A stretch of DNA of 64,000 nt, from the NCBI GenBank assembly GCA_024346935.1, contig AP024878.1, positions 868,001 to 932,000 on the forward strand, written 5' to 3'. Source of the DNA: Vibrio inusitatus (lineage in GTDB: Bacteria > Pseudomonadota > Gammaproteobacteria > Enterobacterales > Vibrionaceae). Position numbers and translations under genes: made by a program. The notes below the pieces were generated by a model that was given only the letters and a program-made list of their open reading frames with translations, searched no databases and was not told the DNA's origin. Below, piece by piece: positions 43,001 through 58,000 of this stretch. Numbering within the stretch: the stretch's first letter is position 1; each line of letters begins with the position of its first letter.

Positions 43001-46000
43001 TGAAATTACTGCATCTGCTGGAGCAACACTACTTGATGCCTCAGCTGCAACCATTGACGCAACCCTAGATGCCGCAGACACCAATGTTGAATTAAAAGGC
43101 GGAGAGGGTATTAATGAGTTTCGCATTAATGTAGCTGGACGTGCTGATACCGACACCGTGAATGTGACCGTATCTGATACGGCAGCTAGCAATGATGTGG
43201 TTTTCTATGGCGGTGGCGAGACCTTCAACATCGATCACTTCGATTACGCCAGCATCACAGGTGCGAATTACTCGTTTGTCACTGAGGCAGGTGGCGACCT
43301 TACCATAGACAGCAATGTTTCTGTTGTGGGTCAGTCTATTAAGTTTGATGCGGGTGGCACCATCACCATCAAGGCGGACGTGAATACCGATGATGCTGAC
43401 ACAGCAGGTAATATTGGCTTCTATGCGCGCCATATTGTGGTTGAAGACGGAGTCAGCATTTCTGCTAAAGGTTTGACCCTACAACAGAGCGGTGATATCG
43501 ACCTGGTTGCTTCAGACTCTCGCAATAAGATCAAAGGGTTAGGCTTTTACAACTACGATGATGTGAGTGCCAGCATTACTATTGGTGCCGCTACTATTGA
43601 AGGTCGTGATATCAACATCATTGCCTTTGCAGAAACCAACCCTGATAGCCCGGTTAACTATGGTGGTGACTCATTAGAATCTGATGAGCTAAGTATTAAA
43701 GACTTTAAGGCTGAGCTTGAGAACTTTGCGCTCTTTTTTGGCTATTCTCGCTCCAAAGTCGATACCACAATCACTATTGACGAGAGTGCGATTATCAAGG
43801 GTGACGATGTAGTTATTGAGTCTCGCTCAATCGCCCGTGTGAAATCTGAACCGCTGGCTATTCTATTCTCGGTTTCAATCGGTTCTATCCGCTCTGACGC
43901 CAATGTAGAGATGCACGGGACTGTTATTGCACAAGGAGATGTGCTCATCTCTTCCAAAGTTGAGAACTATATGAAGGTGGCGTCTGAACCTAGATATGGC
44001 TTTAAAGGCTTTGCGTTCAGTGTGGCCGTGGGCATCCTCGAGAGTGACTCTACTACTCTAGTTTCAGATTCAGCAACCATCATTGGTGAAGGCGACCTTG
44101 AAGTGTCGGCTTACACCTCTGATTTTACCTATGTGGGCGCTCTAAGTGATGCGGGCGATAAGGGTAAGCTTGCCGCAAGTGTGGCAGTGCATATTGAACA
44201 CGGTGACACCAATGCCACGCTAGCTGGCGATATCATTATCGCTGGAGATGTAGATGTTAACGCTGAACAGAAGCAAGGGCGCGTTGATGGTGTGTGGGGT
44301 ACTGAGGTTTCAGCCATCGTTGATCGTGTGCCAAGTGTTCTTGATAACTTCAAAGATAAATACAAACAGAAAGCCGCTGATAAACTGGCCTCTAAGGGTA
44401 TGCCAGAGTTTATCACTAAACGTGTTGCGCCATCGGATCGCTTAAAACCAACCAAATTCACTCTAGGTATCGCATTTGGTTATGCCGACGATACCAACAA
44501 TGCTAATGCCTATATTGGTCTTACTGATAAGAGCAGTGACATTCAGGTTGGTGGATCTCTCGATCAGAATGCATCAGTTCAGAGTAGACAATTGACCAGC
44601 GTGACCTCGGTTTCGAGCACTGTTTCTCAAACCTCGCAATTGTCAGGTTCAACAGGTACTAAGAGTGAGTTCAACCAAGTGCCGTTTGGTGGCGCAGTAT
44701 CCGTTATGGTTGCGGATATGGATAACAATGCCAATGCTCTGGTGCAAGGTAATACTCAGCTAGATGTATTAGATAAGTTATCAATAGACTCTGAAACTGA
44801 AAATTTAACCGGCCTTATTAGCCCTGATACTACCTTTAAATACGTAAAACCTGACTTCGTTCAGCCAGGTGAAATTGATACTGACTACACAGTAAATCCG
44901 GGCGACCTAGTCGGCTTCCACTACAAAGATTATGACTGGAAGCAGACAGAAGCGCAGCAGCCTGATATCGGCATTTTAGGTGCTGTATATAAATACTTGG
45001 GTGATGAGGCTGAAACCCTGCGTCTTTCAGAAACCGATTTCAGCGACCCGTTTAAATGGGAGCTACTAGGTGACAAGGTTACCAGTCTTCCAAGTCAGCT
45101 ATTGGGCGGTGATAGTGACCTGTATCTTATCGACAACACGGTTAAGTCTGAGGCAGCCGGTGCCAAGGTTTCTATCGGCCTTAACTTTAGCTACCTGAAC
45201 GTAACTCAAAACGCGAATGCGAAAGTGCTAGGTACAGTGCAGGTTAATCAGAGAACTGCGCTTGAAAACACCTTTGATGAGGTGAGTGACAAAGAGTACC
45301 ACGACATAGTCGATACCTTCCTTGGCGGGTTGGCACCAGGCAGTCGTGATGTGTCGGTGACCTCAAATACGGTTAACCAACAGGTGGACTATGTAGGTCT
45401 ACTCACCGCGACCAACTCAAACATCCCAATTCTAAAAACCATCTACGAGAAAGCAGGCCAGTCTGAGGCGCTAAATGGCGCCGGTGTGAGCGTGTATATC
45501 AACTCGGTAACCTTAAATAGTAATGCCATTATCGAAGATGGCGCACTAGTTTATGCCGATGATTTGACTGTCGATGCAGACTCGAATGTATTTGCGATTA
45601 ACCTAGGTTATTCAGCTGGTTACGGTAAGGGCACTCTAGGTTTATCTGGTCTATTTATCAACAATATCGTTGAGAGTAACGCTAACGCTCGCATCGAGTC
45701 GGGTGTTGATTTAGATATTGGTACTCGCATTACCAATACTCCAGGTACTGAACGTTTAGCGGTAACCGCAGATAACCGCGTTGATATTATCACCATCGCA
45801 GGTGGTGGCGCATCGGGTGGTGCTATCGGTGTGGGTGCATCTTCCATAGTGAACATCATCGACAAGGTAACCAAGGCAGAGATTGGGACTAAAGATGCTA
45901 ATGCTCGCTCAGGTGATATCGATGTAAATGGTGATGTTAAGGTACAAGCAAAAAGTGATGGCTTTGTTATTGGTTCAGCAATCAGTGCTGCATGGGCAAC

Positions 46001-49000
46001 GGGCAAGGTTGCACCATCAGGTGGTGATACACCCAAGACCAATAACAGCGCGTATGGTATTTCGGTATCTGGCGCGTTTATTTTCAATATTGCCGATCAC
46101 ACCACATCAGCGTCTATCTACAACTTAAACAGCCTAAATGCAGATGCCGTGACCCTAGATGCGGAAGACCGCTCAGGCGTGTATGCATTCCCTATTGCTT
46201 ACTCAAGCTCGGAAGCGCAGAAGTTTGCTTTGGCGGCTGCGGGTATCGGTCTACGTAATGATGTAGATGTGGATATTGATGCGGGCATCTCAGGTATTAA
46301 TAGTCTTAATCTAAACAGTCTTTCTATAACAGCTCTTAACAACACCACAGTAGTAACCGCATCTGTGTCTGCAGCATTGTCGGGCGTAGGTGATACGCCT
46401 GCGGGATCCAACACCACCAGTATCGCTCTTACGGGTAACGTTTCTGTCAACAACGTTACTAATGATGTGGATGCTTTCTTAAGTGGCATTTCAGCAGGCT
46501 CGATCACCGGTAAGGATTCACAGAACTTTGCTGTGGATATCGAAGCGAAAGACACCTCTAAGATCTATGCAGTGGCTCTCGGTGTTGCCTACGCAGGTAG
46601 CGGCACAGTGGGTGTCACCTATGCAGAGAACAATATTGAGAGCGACATCGATGCGGTTATCAGCAACTCGGATATCGATGTTGCGACTGGCAAGGTGCGT
46701 CATCAAGCTAATAGCGATGCCAATATCCTTTCGGTGGCTATTGGCGCAGGGGTGAGTAAAGACACTTCTTCAAACTTTGATACCTCAGTGGGCGTATCTG
46801 TGGCAGCAGCGGTGAGCTATAACAAGGTTCGTATGAACACTCGCTCTAAGGTCATCGATAGCACCATCACACTGCCAAGTCATGATTTAGATACGGCTCG
46901 CATGGATGTTAAGGCTCATAACGAAAGCGACATTATCGCGGTAGTTGTAGCGCCATCTATTGGTCTGCAAAGCGGCAGTAACACCACTATTACCCTGTCT
47001 GGTAGCGGCGCTTCGGTTGAGAACGAGGTGTATGGCGATACTATTGCTCAGATTGATGGCAGCACTATCGATCAGGCGACAACGGTTAATGCTAAGTCGA
47101 ATGCTGACAATGGCGTGTTCGTGAAAGCGGATGCGGACGGTGATATTTCTGCGACCGTGGTTTCGGCAAGCATCGCTTGGGCGGGCGCAACCTCAGGTAC
47201 AGGTGTGTCTGGTGGTATCGGTGTAGCTTTGGCTGAGAACTATATTGGCGATGACAATGGAACTGCGAATGCTATCAGCGCCATTATTACCGATTCAAGC
47301 ATAGATATCAGTGGTGATGTGGACACCTATGCAGAGAGCAAGCAAGAGATCACTGCAAATGTGATTGCAGCCTCTGTGGCCATCGGTACTTCGACCGATG
47401 GCGTTGCAGTGGGTCTGAGTGGTGTTGGCTCTGATGCGAAAAACTCCATCATGATAGATACCACTTCGGGCATTACCGCTGTGGAAGCTAACCATGTGGT
47501 TAAGGCCGATAACATCTCAGTTGAGGCCAAAGATACAAGCTCTATCACCAGTGCGGTGGTGGGGGCATCTATTGCAGGTACTTTCTCGGCATCAAGCGGC
47601 TCAGTAGCCCTAAGTATCGGTGTAGCACTCGCTGAGAACGATATCGATAACGATACGGTTGCTCTGATTGATAATGTGGATATCGGCGCCTCTGATGACA
47701 GAGTTGGTAATATCAGCTTAATTGCAACTACTAACGGAACCATTACAGCAACCTCCGTAGCCACCTCATTTGCCTTAGGTTGGGGTTCAGGTAGCATTAC
47801 AGCAAGTGGTGCTGGCGCGAATGCGGTGAACTCGATTACCGGAGAGACAAGTGCCTCGATTGCAAACAGTCAGGCTTACAGCTCTGGCAGTGTAACTGTT
47901 TCTGCAACCAATACTTCCAAAGTCAACGCAGAAGTCGCGGCGGTTTCTATTGCCGGTGCTGGTGGTACTGATGGCGGTCTTGGTGTTTCAATTGGCGGTG
48001 CTGAGACGAAGAACAATATCGGTAATTCAGGTAACCGCTTGGGCGTTACCGCTAGCGTGATTGATTCAGGTATCGACACCACAGGTGATATTTCGGTTAC
48101 CTCCACAGCTGATCTAGACATTGATGCAGGCGTTGGCGCAGGATCTGCAGCTATCGCAGCGGCAGGTAGTGGCGTAGGTATTGCCGCTTCTGGTGCAGGT
48201 GCAGGTGGTTATAATGAGATCTACTCTAACGTTGATGCTTATATCGACAACAGCTCAAACCAGACTATCAAAGGTTCTTCTCTAACCTTAAGCGCAAGTA
48301 ATATCTCGGATATCGATGCGGATGTGGGTGCAGCTACCATAGCTGCGGGCTTTGGTAGTGGCGGCGCGGTGGCTATCACTGTTGGTGTGGCTCTGGCTCG
48401 AAACGATGTAGATAACAATACCCGCGCTTATGTTGCGGGTGCAGATGTTGAGCTTGGTAGTGGCGCGTTGGATATCGATGCCTCTACCGACAATACAATT
48501 AATTCACTATCAGTTGCGGCTTCGCTTGGGGTTGCCTTTGGTAGCGGCGGCGGTATCGCAGTAAGCGGTGCTGGCGCTAACTCCATCAACAGCATCGGTG
48601 GTGATACCTTAGCGTATCTTGATGATGCTGATGTTGAGAGCGCAGGTAACGTCAGCGTGGATGCAGAGAACATCTCTGATATTACGGCAACGGTTGCGGC
48701 AGTCTCTGTTTCTGGTGGTGGCGGTTCAGGCGGCGGCGTTGGTGTTTCCATCGGGGCGTCTGTATCAGAGAATGAGATCGGAACCTCGGATGATAACCTT
48801 CGTGTTGCTTCTTATATCCAAGATTCGACCGTTGAAGCAACTGGCGACTTGACTCTAATTGCAAATGGGCAGATGACCATATTTGCCGGTGTTGGTGCGG
48901 GCGGTATGGCAGTTGCAGGCGGATCAGGTGGCGGCTTAGCAGGCGCAGGCTCGGGCGTAGTAACAACGAATGACGTTTATGCTCTGATTGAAAGCTATAT

Positions 49001-52000
49001 CGACAACTCAGGCGATAGCAATGCCATCATTGAGGCAGCAAGCATTTCCATTACTGCAACTAGCCAATCGAGCATTGAGGCTGAGTTAGGCTCTGCGTCG
49101 CTTGGTATTGCAGGTGGTGCTGGCGGTGGGGGTACACTTACTATAGGTATTTCTATCGCTGAAAATATCGTTGAGGTAGATACCTCGGCTTATATTAAGG
49201 GTGCCAATCAGGTTGATAGCTTAGGTGCTATCAGTGTGTCGGCCACAGCAACCAATGATATTGATGCAACCTCAGTTGCGGCAACGGCTTCGTTTGCAGC
49301 CGGTGCAGGTGGCGGTGTGGCGATTAGTGGCGCAGGTGCTGAGGCGGTGAACAGCATCTCAGGTGTAACCCAGTCTTATATTGAAAGTTCGCAAATCGAT
49401 AGTGCGAACAAGGTCGATGTTACGGCGTCGGATACCTCAGATATCGATGCAACTGTAGTTGCGGTTGCGGTGTCTGGCGCAGGCGGTGCTGGTGGTGGTA
49501 TCGGTGTGGCTATCGGTGCTGCCCTTGCCACCAACAATATTGGTAGCAGTGGCAATCGCCAAGCGGTTCGCGCCTATGTTAAGAACAGCGGCATTACCTC
49601 AACCGGTGCACTTAACCTAGATGCTGATGGCAATATGACTGTCTTCTCAGGTGTGGGCGCAGGTAGCATGGCAGTTTCTGGCGGTGCAGGTGGTGGTTTG
49701 TCGGGTGCCGGTGCCGGTGTAAACACAACCAATAAGATTTACGCGGATGTTGAAGCCTATATCGACAACAGCTCAGCTTCGAATAAGGTTATCGATACCG
49801 CTAGCGTGACAGTTGATGCGGACAATACGACATCGATTACCGCTGAAGCAGGTGCGGCATCTCTAGCAGCTGCGTTCGGCGCCGGTGGCGGTGTTTCACT
49901 AAGTATTGGTGTCGCTCTGGCTCGTAATACCGTGGATGCTAATACCTTTGCCTATATCACTGATGTAGGTGAACTCAACAGCAGTGATATCAGCGTTTCA
50001 GCGACCACCTACAATACCATTAAGGCAACCTCGGTGGCGGCTTCGATTGCAGCTGCTGGCGGTGTTGGGGGCGGCGTTTCTATTAGCGGTGCAGGCGCAG
50101 AAACCTCAAATTACATCTATGGCGAAACCCAAGCCTATATCGCAAACAGCACTCTAGGTGCTTCTAACGATAAAGTGGGTGCTGTCGATGTCAAAGCAGA
50201 CAATACCTCTAAGATTGAAGCGACTGTAGCTGCGGTATCGGCGGCTGGAGCTGGTGGTGCCGGTGGCGGTATCGGTGTATCTCTAGGTGGTTCGGTGGCG
50301 GTGAATGAAATTGGTGAAGATAGCGATCGCGTTGTTGTTAAGAGCTATATTGACAATAGCCAAGTTCATGCCTCTGGCGCACTTGAGGTAGATTCAACCC
50401 TCGACATGACCATCGATGCAGGCGTGGGAGCAGGCAGTGCCGCAGTTGTGGCAGGGGCGGCAGGTATTGCCGTATCTGGCGCTGCGGTAAGGGTTGAGAA
50501 CTACGCCTATGCGGATGTAGACAGCTATATCGAAGATAGTTCTCAAGTCACTGCCTCTGATATTTCAGTAACCTCGTCAAGTAGCTCAGATATCGACGCG
50601 ACTGCAGCGACGGCTAGTTTGGCGGCATCGTTTGCTGGTGGTGTATCAGTCTCTATTGGTGCTACGCGTGTCATTAATACCGTGGATATTGACCTTAATA
50701 GTGATGTTCGTAATTCGACGCTAGATACAACGGGTGACTTTACTCTAACTGCGAGCTCTACCGACGATGTGTACACCATGGGTGTTGCGACCTCAGTTTC
50801 CTTGGGTCTAGGTTTCTCTGGTGCGGGTGTGTTCGTTGAAAGTGAAGTGATTGGGGACATCGGCGTTAGCATGGTGGACTCGGATATCGAGGCTGCAGGT
50901 GACGGTTCGGTTAAGGCGTTAGCAAGTGCGAAACAAAAATCAGAAGCCTATGGTATCTCTGGCGGCTTTATCTCTGCAGGAGTGGTGTTTGCCGATAGCG
51001 ATACAGACGTCGATACCCTAGTGACCATGTCGGCTACCGATTACGTTGGCGGCGACCTAACCATGGTAGCGAAAGCGACAGAAGATAATTATGTGTTGGC
51101 GGTTGCAGGTAGTGGTGGCGTGTTGGCCGGCGCCGGTGTGGCAGCTGATACTAGCTCTACCAGCACCACGAAAGTCTCTGTAGACGACGAATCCAGCATT
51201 ACCTTGGGTGAAAACTCAGGTGACGGTGTGTTGGATGTGAAGGCAGAGCATATCACTCGCTTTGATGCGCGTGTTGTGGCGGCCTCTGGTGGTTTGCTAT
51301 CTGGTTCGGGTGCAGAGATCAATCATGACATCACTGCTGATGTAAATGTGATCTTGGGTGACGGCTCTAGCAACAGCGATTACCTAGAGATCAGCGCATC
51401 TGATATCAATGTGGATGCGATTAACCGAGCACAGAAAGACCAAGATGGCCGTATTGATGTAGTGGCTGTGGGTCTTGCAAGTGCCGCAGGTGCTGACAGT
51501 ATCACTACGCTGGATATGGCAACCACAATTGATGTGGGTGATGATGCTGAGTTGACTTCATGGGGACTCGGCTATACCGACGGCATTGCCCTTAATTCAC
51601 TAAACGATCTTGATATTACCGAGAAGGTAGTTCTCAACGCTTCTGGTGCACTAGCGGGCACAGGCGCAACCATGAAGATTAAGGACGACGAACTGTTGGC
51701 TAAGGTACGCGTAGGTAAAAACGCTATCTTAGTATCTGAGGGCGACATTCAGATTGCCGCTCGTGGTCAGGGTGAGGTAGTAGGCACCGTTGAGGCAGAC
51801 TCAAGCGGTGCAATCTCAGTATCTGTTACCAATGCCAACGTCAATATCACTCCAGTTAATACCGTGCTTATCGACCAAGGTGCTGACCTTACCACCTATG
51901 GCGATATGAACATCTCGGCGGGTACTGATACCGACTTCAACAGAGATGACTATAAGGTTCACTCTCTAATCGATAGCTTCTCAGACAGTGTGATTCCTAT

Positions 52001-55000
52001 TGATGATGCAGGTGCATCCGCAACTCTATCGCAAACCAACAACATTACCATTGCCTCTGGTTCGCACGTTAAAACTGCACGTCAGATGAATCTGCATGCC
52101 GAACGCTTTGGCTTTGCAGATATGGATGCGCAGACCAAAACAGTGAACTGGGCATCGGCGCTAGGTGGCACTGCTGAACTGGGTGGTGACGTGACTATCG
52201 GCACCACAGGTACTGTGAGTAATGCTGGTACCCTAGAAACGGGTATTCGTCGTAACCAATCCATTGAGTTTGTCAGCTTAAATGACGACGGCAGTGTGGA
52301 TGAAGTGAACAAGACAGATGGCATTAGCTTCTCTACCTCTATTGAAGCGCTTAGCTCTAGCCTATTTGATGACCTAGAATATGCCGAAGAGCAGCTTTCT
52401 ATCTTTAACGATGGTAAGTCTTCAGACTCAGATATCGAGGCTTTTTATAAGTCAGAAATTAATCGTTTGCGCGAACTAATGGTTGAGAAAGGCCTGATGG
52501 ATGTGGATGGCGATGGTGAGTACTACGCTATTACATTGAACATTCCGGTAATCACCATCAACGATATTCATGCCGAGGCGGGTCGTATCGATATTCGCTC
52601 TGGCGATTATGAAGATACCGGTACGGTGCTCTCTCCAGGCGATGCCTCAGTGACCATCTTGAACCACACCTTGGCGTCACTGGTGGTGAATGACATCTCC
52701 ATTCCACAAGAGAATGGTGGCGTATTCCTAAATGGTGAGCGACAAGATGTAGGTAGCGAGGATGATCCGGTGATCTCCATCGTGAACGATGTGGATCTAG
52801 ACCTTGCTCTGATTGAGCTAAACGACAGAGTGGATACTCAGGACAATAACTCTGTTCTTACTTGGCCGTCGATTACCTTAAGTGGCGATATTGCAAACCG
52901 CAGCGGTAAGCTTGAGCTTAAGAGCTTGAGCGGCGAGGGTTCAAGCACCCTAGGTAAGGGTGATATCAACATTTATGGCGACATTGATGTTAAAGATCAG
53001 GTGGTGATGACAGGCGGCTCGACCGTGATCAGTCTGCCACCAGGTTCTACTTATTCTGTTGATGGCTCAGAGTACGCGAAGTGGAACTCTGCGATTGGTA
53101 ATAATGGCCTTGAAGAGGCCTCACTTGCTGAGATAAACAGCCTGATCAATCGCTCAATTACCGGTCCTAGTATCTACGCAGATAACATTTCTATTACCTC
53201 TGAATACATTAATATCAATGGCAAGATCCAAAGTGGTAAGGAGAGCTTCACTCTAAACATCACCCAAGATATGGAAGACACCATAGACGAACTTCGTGCC
53301 AATGGTGCGACTGGTCTTGTACGTTTGGATGTGGGCAGTGAAGATTTCTCAGTATTCTACGATGCGACTAATGATCAAATCGTGGTAGGCGATATGCGCG
53401 TAAGCGGTGGCTATATCGAACTTGAGGGTCATATCCTAAACACCAACACCAACTCAGAGATTGAGCTTCTTGGTGGCTATGCTGAAATCGATGTCATCAA
53501 CAATACCGACCTTGATGTGAAAATTATGGGTCTTGATGCCTCGCAACGAGGCAAAGGTACCTTGATTATTCGCGATAAGGCAAAAGGCACCTCGGACAAT
53601 CCGGTTGAGGTTATCTATACCAAAGATGCGAGTGGCGTGACAGTCACCACCAATGGTGTGGAGACAACTGGCTCCGATGATATGACCTATGACCCTAGAG
53701 AGGGTTGGCGTTATTCATGGACCATGGGTCAAGAGACCTTTGAGCGTCGTTACACCACTGAAGGTACTTCGTCCTGGTTAGGTATCGATGCCTTTGCGAA
53801 AGATCCGAAAGATGTGACCTTTGATGGTGAACCTGAAATTGTGGGAGACCCAACCCTGCGAGGTGAAGGTGCGTATTTTGAGTTTGATGAGGGGGGCGAG
53901 ACCTATATATTTAGTGAACTTGATGACCCTATCGTTCTTGATAACGAAACCTCATTGGTTCGCAAATGGACGAAAAGTACTTGGTGGGGTAAGAAAACTT
54001 ACTACGCTAAATTTGTGGAAGAGAGTAAGGTTCGTTACGAATCTACTCACTCTATCCGCGCCGATTATGGTGTAGCCATTACCTTTACCGGCCTTGAGGC
54101 TGGCTCAATCGATATCACATCGGAAAACGGTGGTAGTGTGATTGTTCAAGGTTCCATCAGCAATACTGAGGGTACCACTACCATCACCACAGATGCCGAT
54201 ATCATCACCAAATCTACAGGTACAGTAGGCGGGATGGATATCGTGCTCGATGCGAAAACTATCGGTGGTGAGGTGCAAACTAATGTGGATGGCAGTATTG
54301 AATCTGCAAGCAACGCGCTTCGCACTAACCTAACCAACAATGGTGGCGGCGGTATCACCGCTATTACTAACGGTGGCCGTATCAATATCGTTGAGACCGA
54401 CGGATCGCTTGTAGTTAAGAGCATTACTTCCGCAACCAGTCGTCAGCTTACTAATGATACCGGCGGTAAGGTTTATCTATCTGCTGTAGGCGGTATTGAA
54501 GCCGAGTCTGGCACTGCGGGCGTTGTGCGTGGCGGTCAGATCTACATTAACTCTGAAGCCCATGTGGGTACGAACTCACAAGCGCTTGCCATTGACAGCG
54601 GTGTGAAGAATACCGACTCAGTGACCGTACTGGCTGTTAATGATATCTATCTAAGTGAGATAGATGGTGACTTCCTAGCTAAAGAGATCACCTCGACTTC
54701 TGGCGATGTGACGATCACTGCATCTAAGGGCTCGCTCATCGATGCCAACAACTCTACCGCTCGTGATGAAAGAACCTATGAGGATCTAAGCACAGGCCTT
54801 TGGGAGAACCTTGGTCTAATCGGTGGTAGTGATGCAGCCAACGCTAAGATTCAGAACGTTGTCGATGCTTATATGAGTGCTCGTGAGATGGAATACAGCA
54901 CCTATTGGAACATCCGCAATGGTCAATTTGATGGCGACTATATTGCTGATGAAGAAGTGGATCTGTCAGTGGATGAAGAGGCGTATTATCGCGAGGTTTA

Positions 55001-58000
55001 CGAGACTATCGGTACTGAGGATGGACTCACTGGCTCTGCTCTTGAAACCTTCATTGACGATGCAATTCAAACGCTAGTGAACAAGCGTACTGCTGAATAC
55101 CATGCACTGCATGCTACGTATGGCGGTCAGGCTTATGATGATGAATACGAATATGTATTGACTCAAGATGAAACAGATAGCTTAACGGCGAGCGTACATG
55201 TTTGGACCGAAGATGAGCTTACAAACCTTATCAGCGGTAGCCTACTAAAACCTATCACTAACACCCAAGCAACCATCGAGGAAGCCAACATCTCGGCCGG
55301 AGGTGATATCACTATCGTCACTCAAGATGATATTGGTAGTGCAGTGGGTTCAGTTGAAATTGATCTCGACGGTGATTACTCAGACGATGAACGTGTGCAA
55401 TTGGCTGCTGCTGAACGCAACGATGTTTACTTCTTGTTTACTGAACGCACTCAAAACGTGGTTGTGGATGTGGTTGAGTCAGACAGTGGCGACCAATTAG
55501 TTCGTTCATCAGGCAACTGGGTAAGCGATGGCTTTGTTGCTGGCATGCAGATCCGAATTGCCGGCGATAGTGCTAACGCCAATGATGAAGGCAGTTTTTA
55601 TGAAATTGCTGCTGTTACTTCTGACACCATTACACTGACCTCGACTGCGCTTTCGGTAGAGTTTGCCGTAACTATGGATGTGGCGGCTATTAGCAGCACT
55701 CCAGATCTAACCACTTTGGTTAACACTGACGATGATGAATGGACAAGCCTAGGCCTTACACAAGATGGCTTTGTGTCTTTGGGCAGTCAAGTTTATCAAG
55801 TGAATCGTGTTGCTGGCCTAGTGGTTGATCTTGAAGAGGTTGATCCTAGCATTGCAAGTTTGGTCATTGCGCTTAATTCTAATGACTACCGCACTGCAAG
55901 TGTGAACAAGGTGGTTATTGATCAGCGTGAAGATATCGATGTACTTGTTACAGGTTCAATTAACGCAACCGCTACAGGTAATGTGTATCTTGGCTCTGAA
56001 CAATCGATGCAGGTCGATTCTGTATCGGGTGACAACGTGCGTATCAAATCTAAGCAGGATTTGACTGATGGCTCGGGTAGCGGCGCTTCTGTTACTGCAG
56101 GTTCAACCTTGATCCTTGAAGCGGGCTCAGGTGCAATCGGTAGTGCAAACAATCGCTTCACTATCGACTTAGCGGCGGATGCAACTTTAACCGCGCGAGC
56201 AGAGGGTGACATATTTATTACCGAGATTAACTCGGATATTAATGTAGCCACTATTTTCTCTAGCGGTGGAACAGTTGACCTACTAGCAGTGAACGGTTCG
56301 ATTGTAGACAGTTTTGATCACGATTATGAGAATATCCGCGCTGTTGACGTAGTGCTCACTACAAATGCCGGCAGCGTAGGTGCTATTGGTAACCTTTTAG
56401 ACATTAATCTAACCGGCGGTCTGTTAACCGCTAATGCTCAAAATGATATTCGCGTGAATGAGACCGAAGGCAACCTTGATGTTGACCATGTAGAGTCTGC
56501 GCAGGGTAATGTTGAGCTAGCAGCGCACCTGGCTATCTTAGATGGTGTTGTTGACGACCCAAGTGAAATCGCAGACATCGTAGGCGCAAGCATCTCGCTA
56601 ACCTCACGCTTGGATACCGTTGGTCAGGTGGGCAATGATATTGAAGTGGACTCTGGCTCAACCGAGGGTGAGAACCTAACCGTATCTAGCTTTAACAACA
56701 CACACCTAACTGAAACCGTAGGTGACCTGTATCTAAACACTATTCAAACAGGCGCAGCGGCAATCGCCTTTATTGCAGCGCCTGCGGGCCGCATTTTGAA
56801 TGACAGTGCCAGTGGCAATAACGTTATTGCAGGTAAAACATACTTGTTTGCCTCTCTAGATATCGGCAGTGCTGATAAAGCATTGGCGACTCAGGTGGGT
56901 AATATCCAAGGTCAATCGACCACAGGCAGTACTTATATCCTGAATACAGGAGCATTGAATGTCGGTGGCGTGGTTGATGGCATTTCTAGCGGCTTTGAGG
57001 CTGGTGGTGAAATCAACTTGGTTACACAGAGCCCGCTTACGGTCGATCAGAACATAATTGCTATAGGCAATATTAATCTTAAGTCGAAGGACAATTCGGT
57101 TAACGATGACATAACTATAGTATCGGGCGTAACCCTAGAGACTGACGCAAATATTAATATCAATTCGGGTGACGGCTTCACTCTGGAATCTGGTGCAACA
57201 CTGGATGCGGATAAGGACGTTAATATCCAGATCGATTCTGGTCAAACTGGTGACCAAGATACCATGGGCTCTACCCTAGATATTCAAGGCCGCATGGTAG
57301 CCGGTGGTGATATCAATCTAACCGGCAACACCGATGATGATAGCTTTGTCATCCAAGGTGATATGAACGCAACCAACATCAATATTGATGCAGGTGAAGG
57401 TAACGATCAGCTACTTATCGACGCACAAAGCCTAATTGGGGATACCTATGTAAGTATGGGCGCTGGGGATGACGAAATCACCGTGAATCAGCTTCATACC
57501 CGAGCAGACAAACTAGTGCTTGATGGCGAAGCTGGCACCGATAGTTACATCATCAATCGCACAGGTAGCGATGCCGATTACATTATCGATATTGAAGACT
57601 CTGGTGCAGGCAATGATGGCGCTGATGTGGTTAGTCTAAATGGTCTAGCAAGTGCTGATACCTTCCTAGTCCGCGCTAACTTTGTAGCAGCTCTACATGA
57701 TGACGGCAATGGTGGCTACGGCAATACCGTTGAGCGCATCAACTACGATGGCAACATCAATGCGCGCTTTATCATCAATGGTCTAGAGGGCGAAGATAGC
57801 TTCTACAGTGATGATACTGGCACCATCTTTACCCTAGATGGTGGTGCAGACAACGATACTTTCCAAGTAGGTCAGTTGTTTGGTAGTGACCGTGTAGGTC
57901 CGTTTGTCGCTGATGGTGATGAAATCGAGACCACAGAAACCACCCTAGGCTTCTTGAGTAACGGTAACAGCCTGCCGATGGTGATCTACGGCGGTGATGG

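Noticed and set aside
47127..50750. Regular repeats that might suggest a CRISPR array or a satellite
   Set aside because: Units are about 760 bp, diverged, in frame and encode a coherent protein repeat. There are no short identical repeats with unique spacers.
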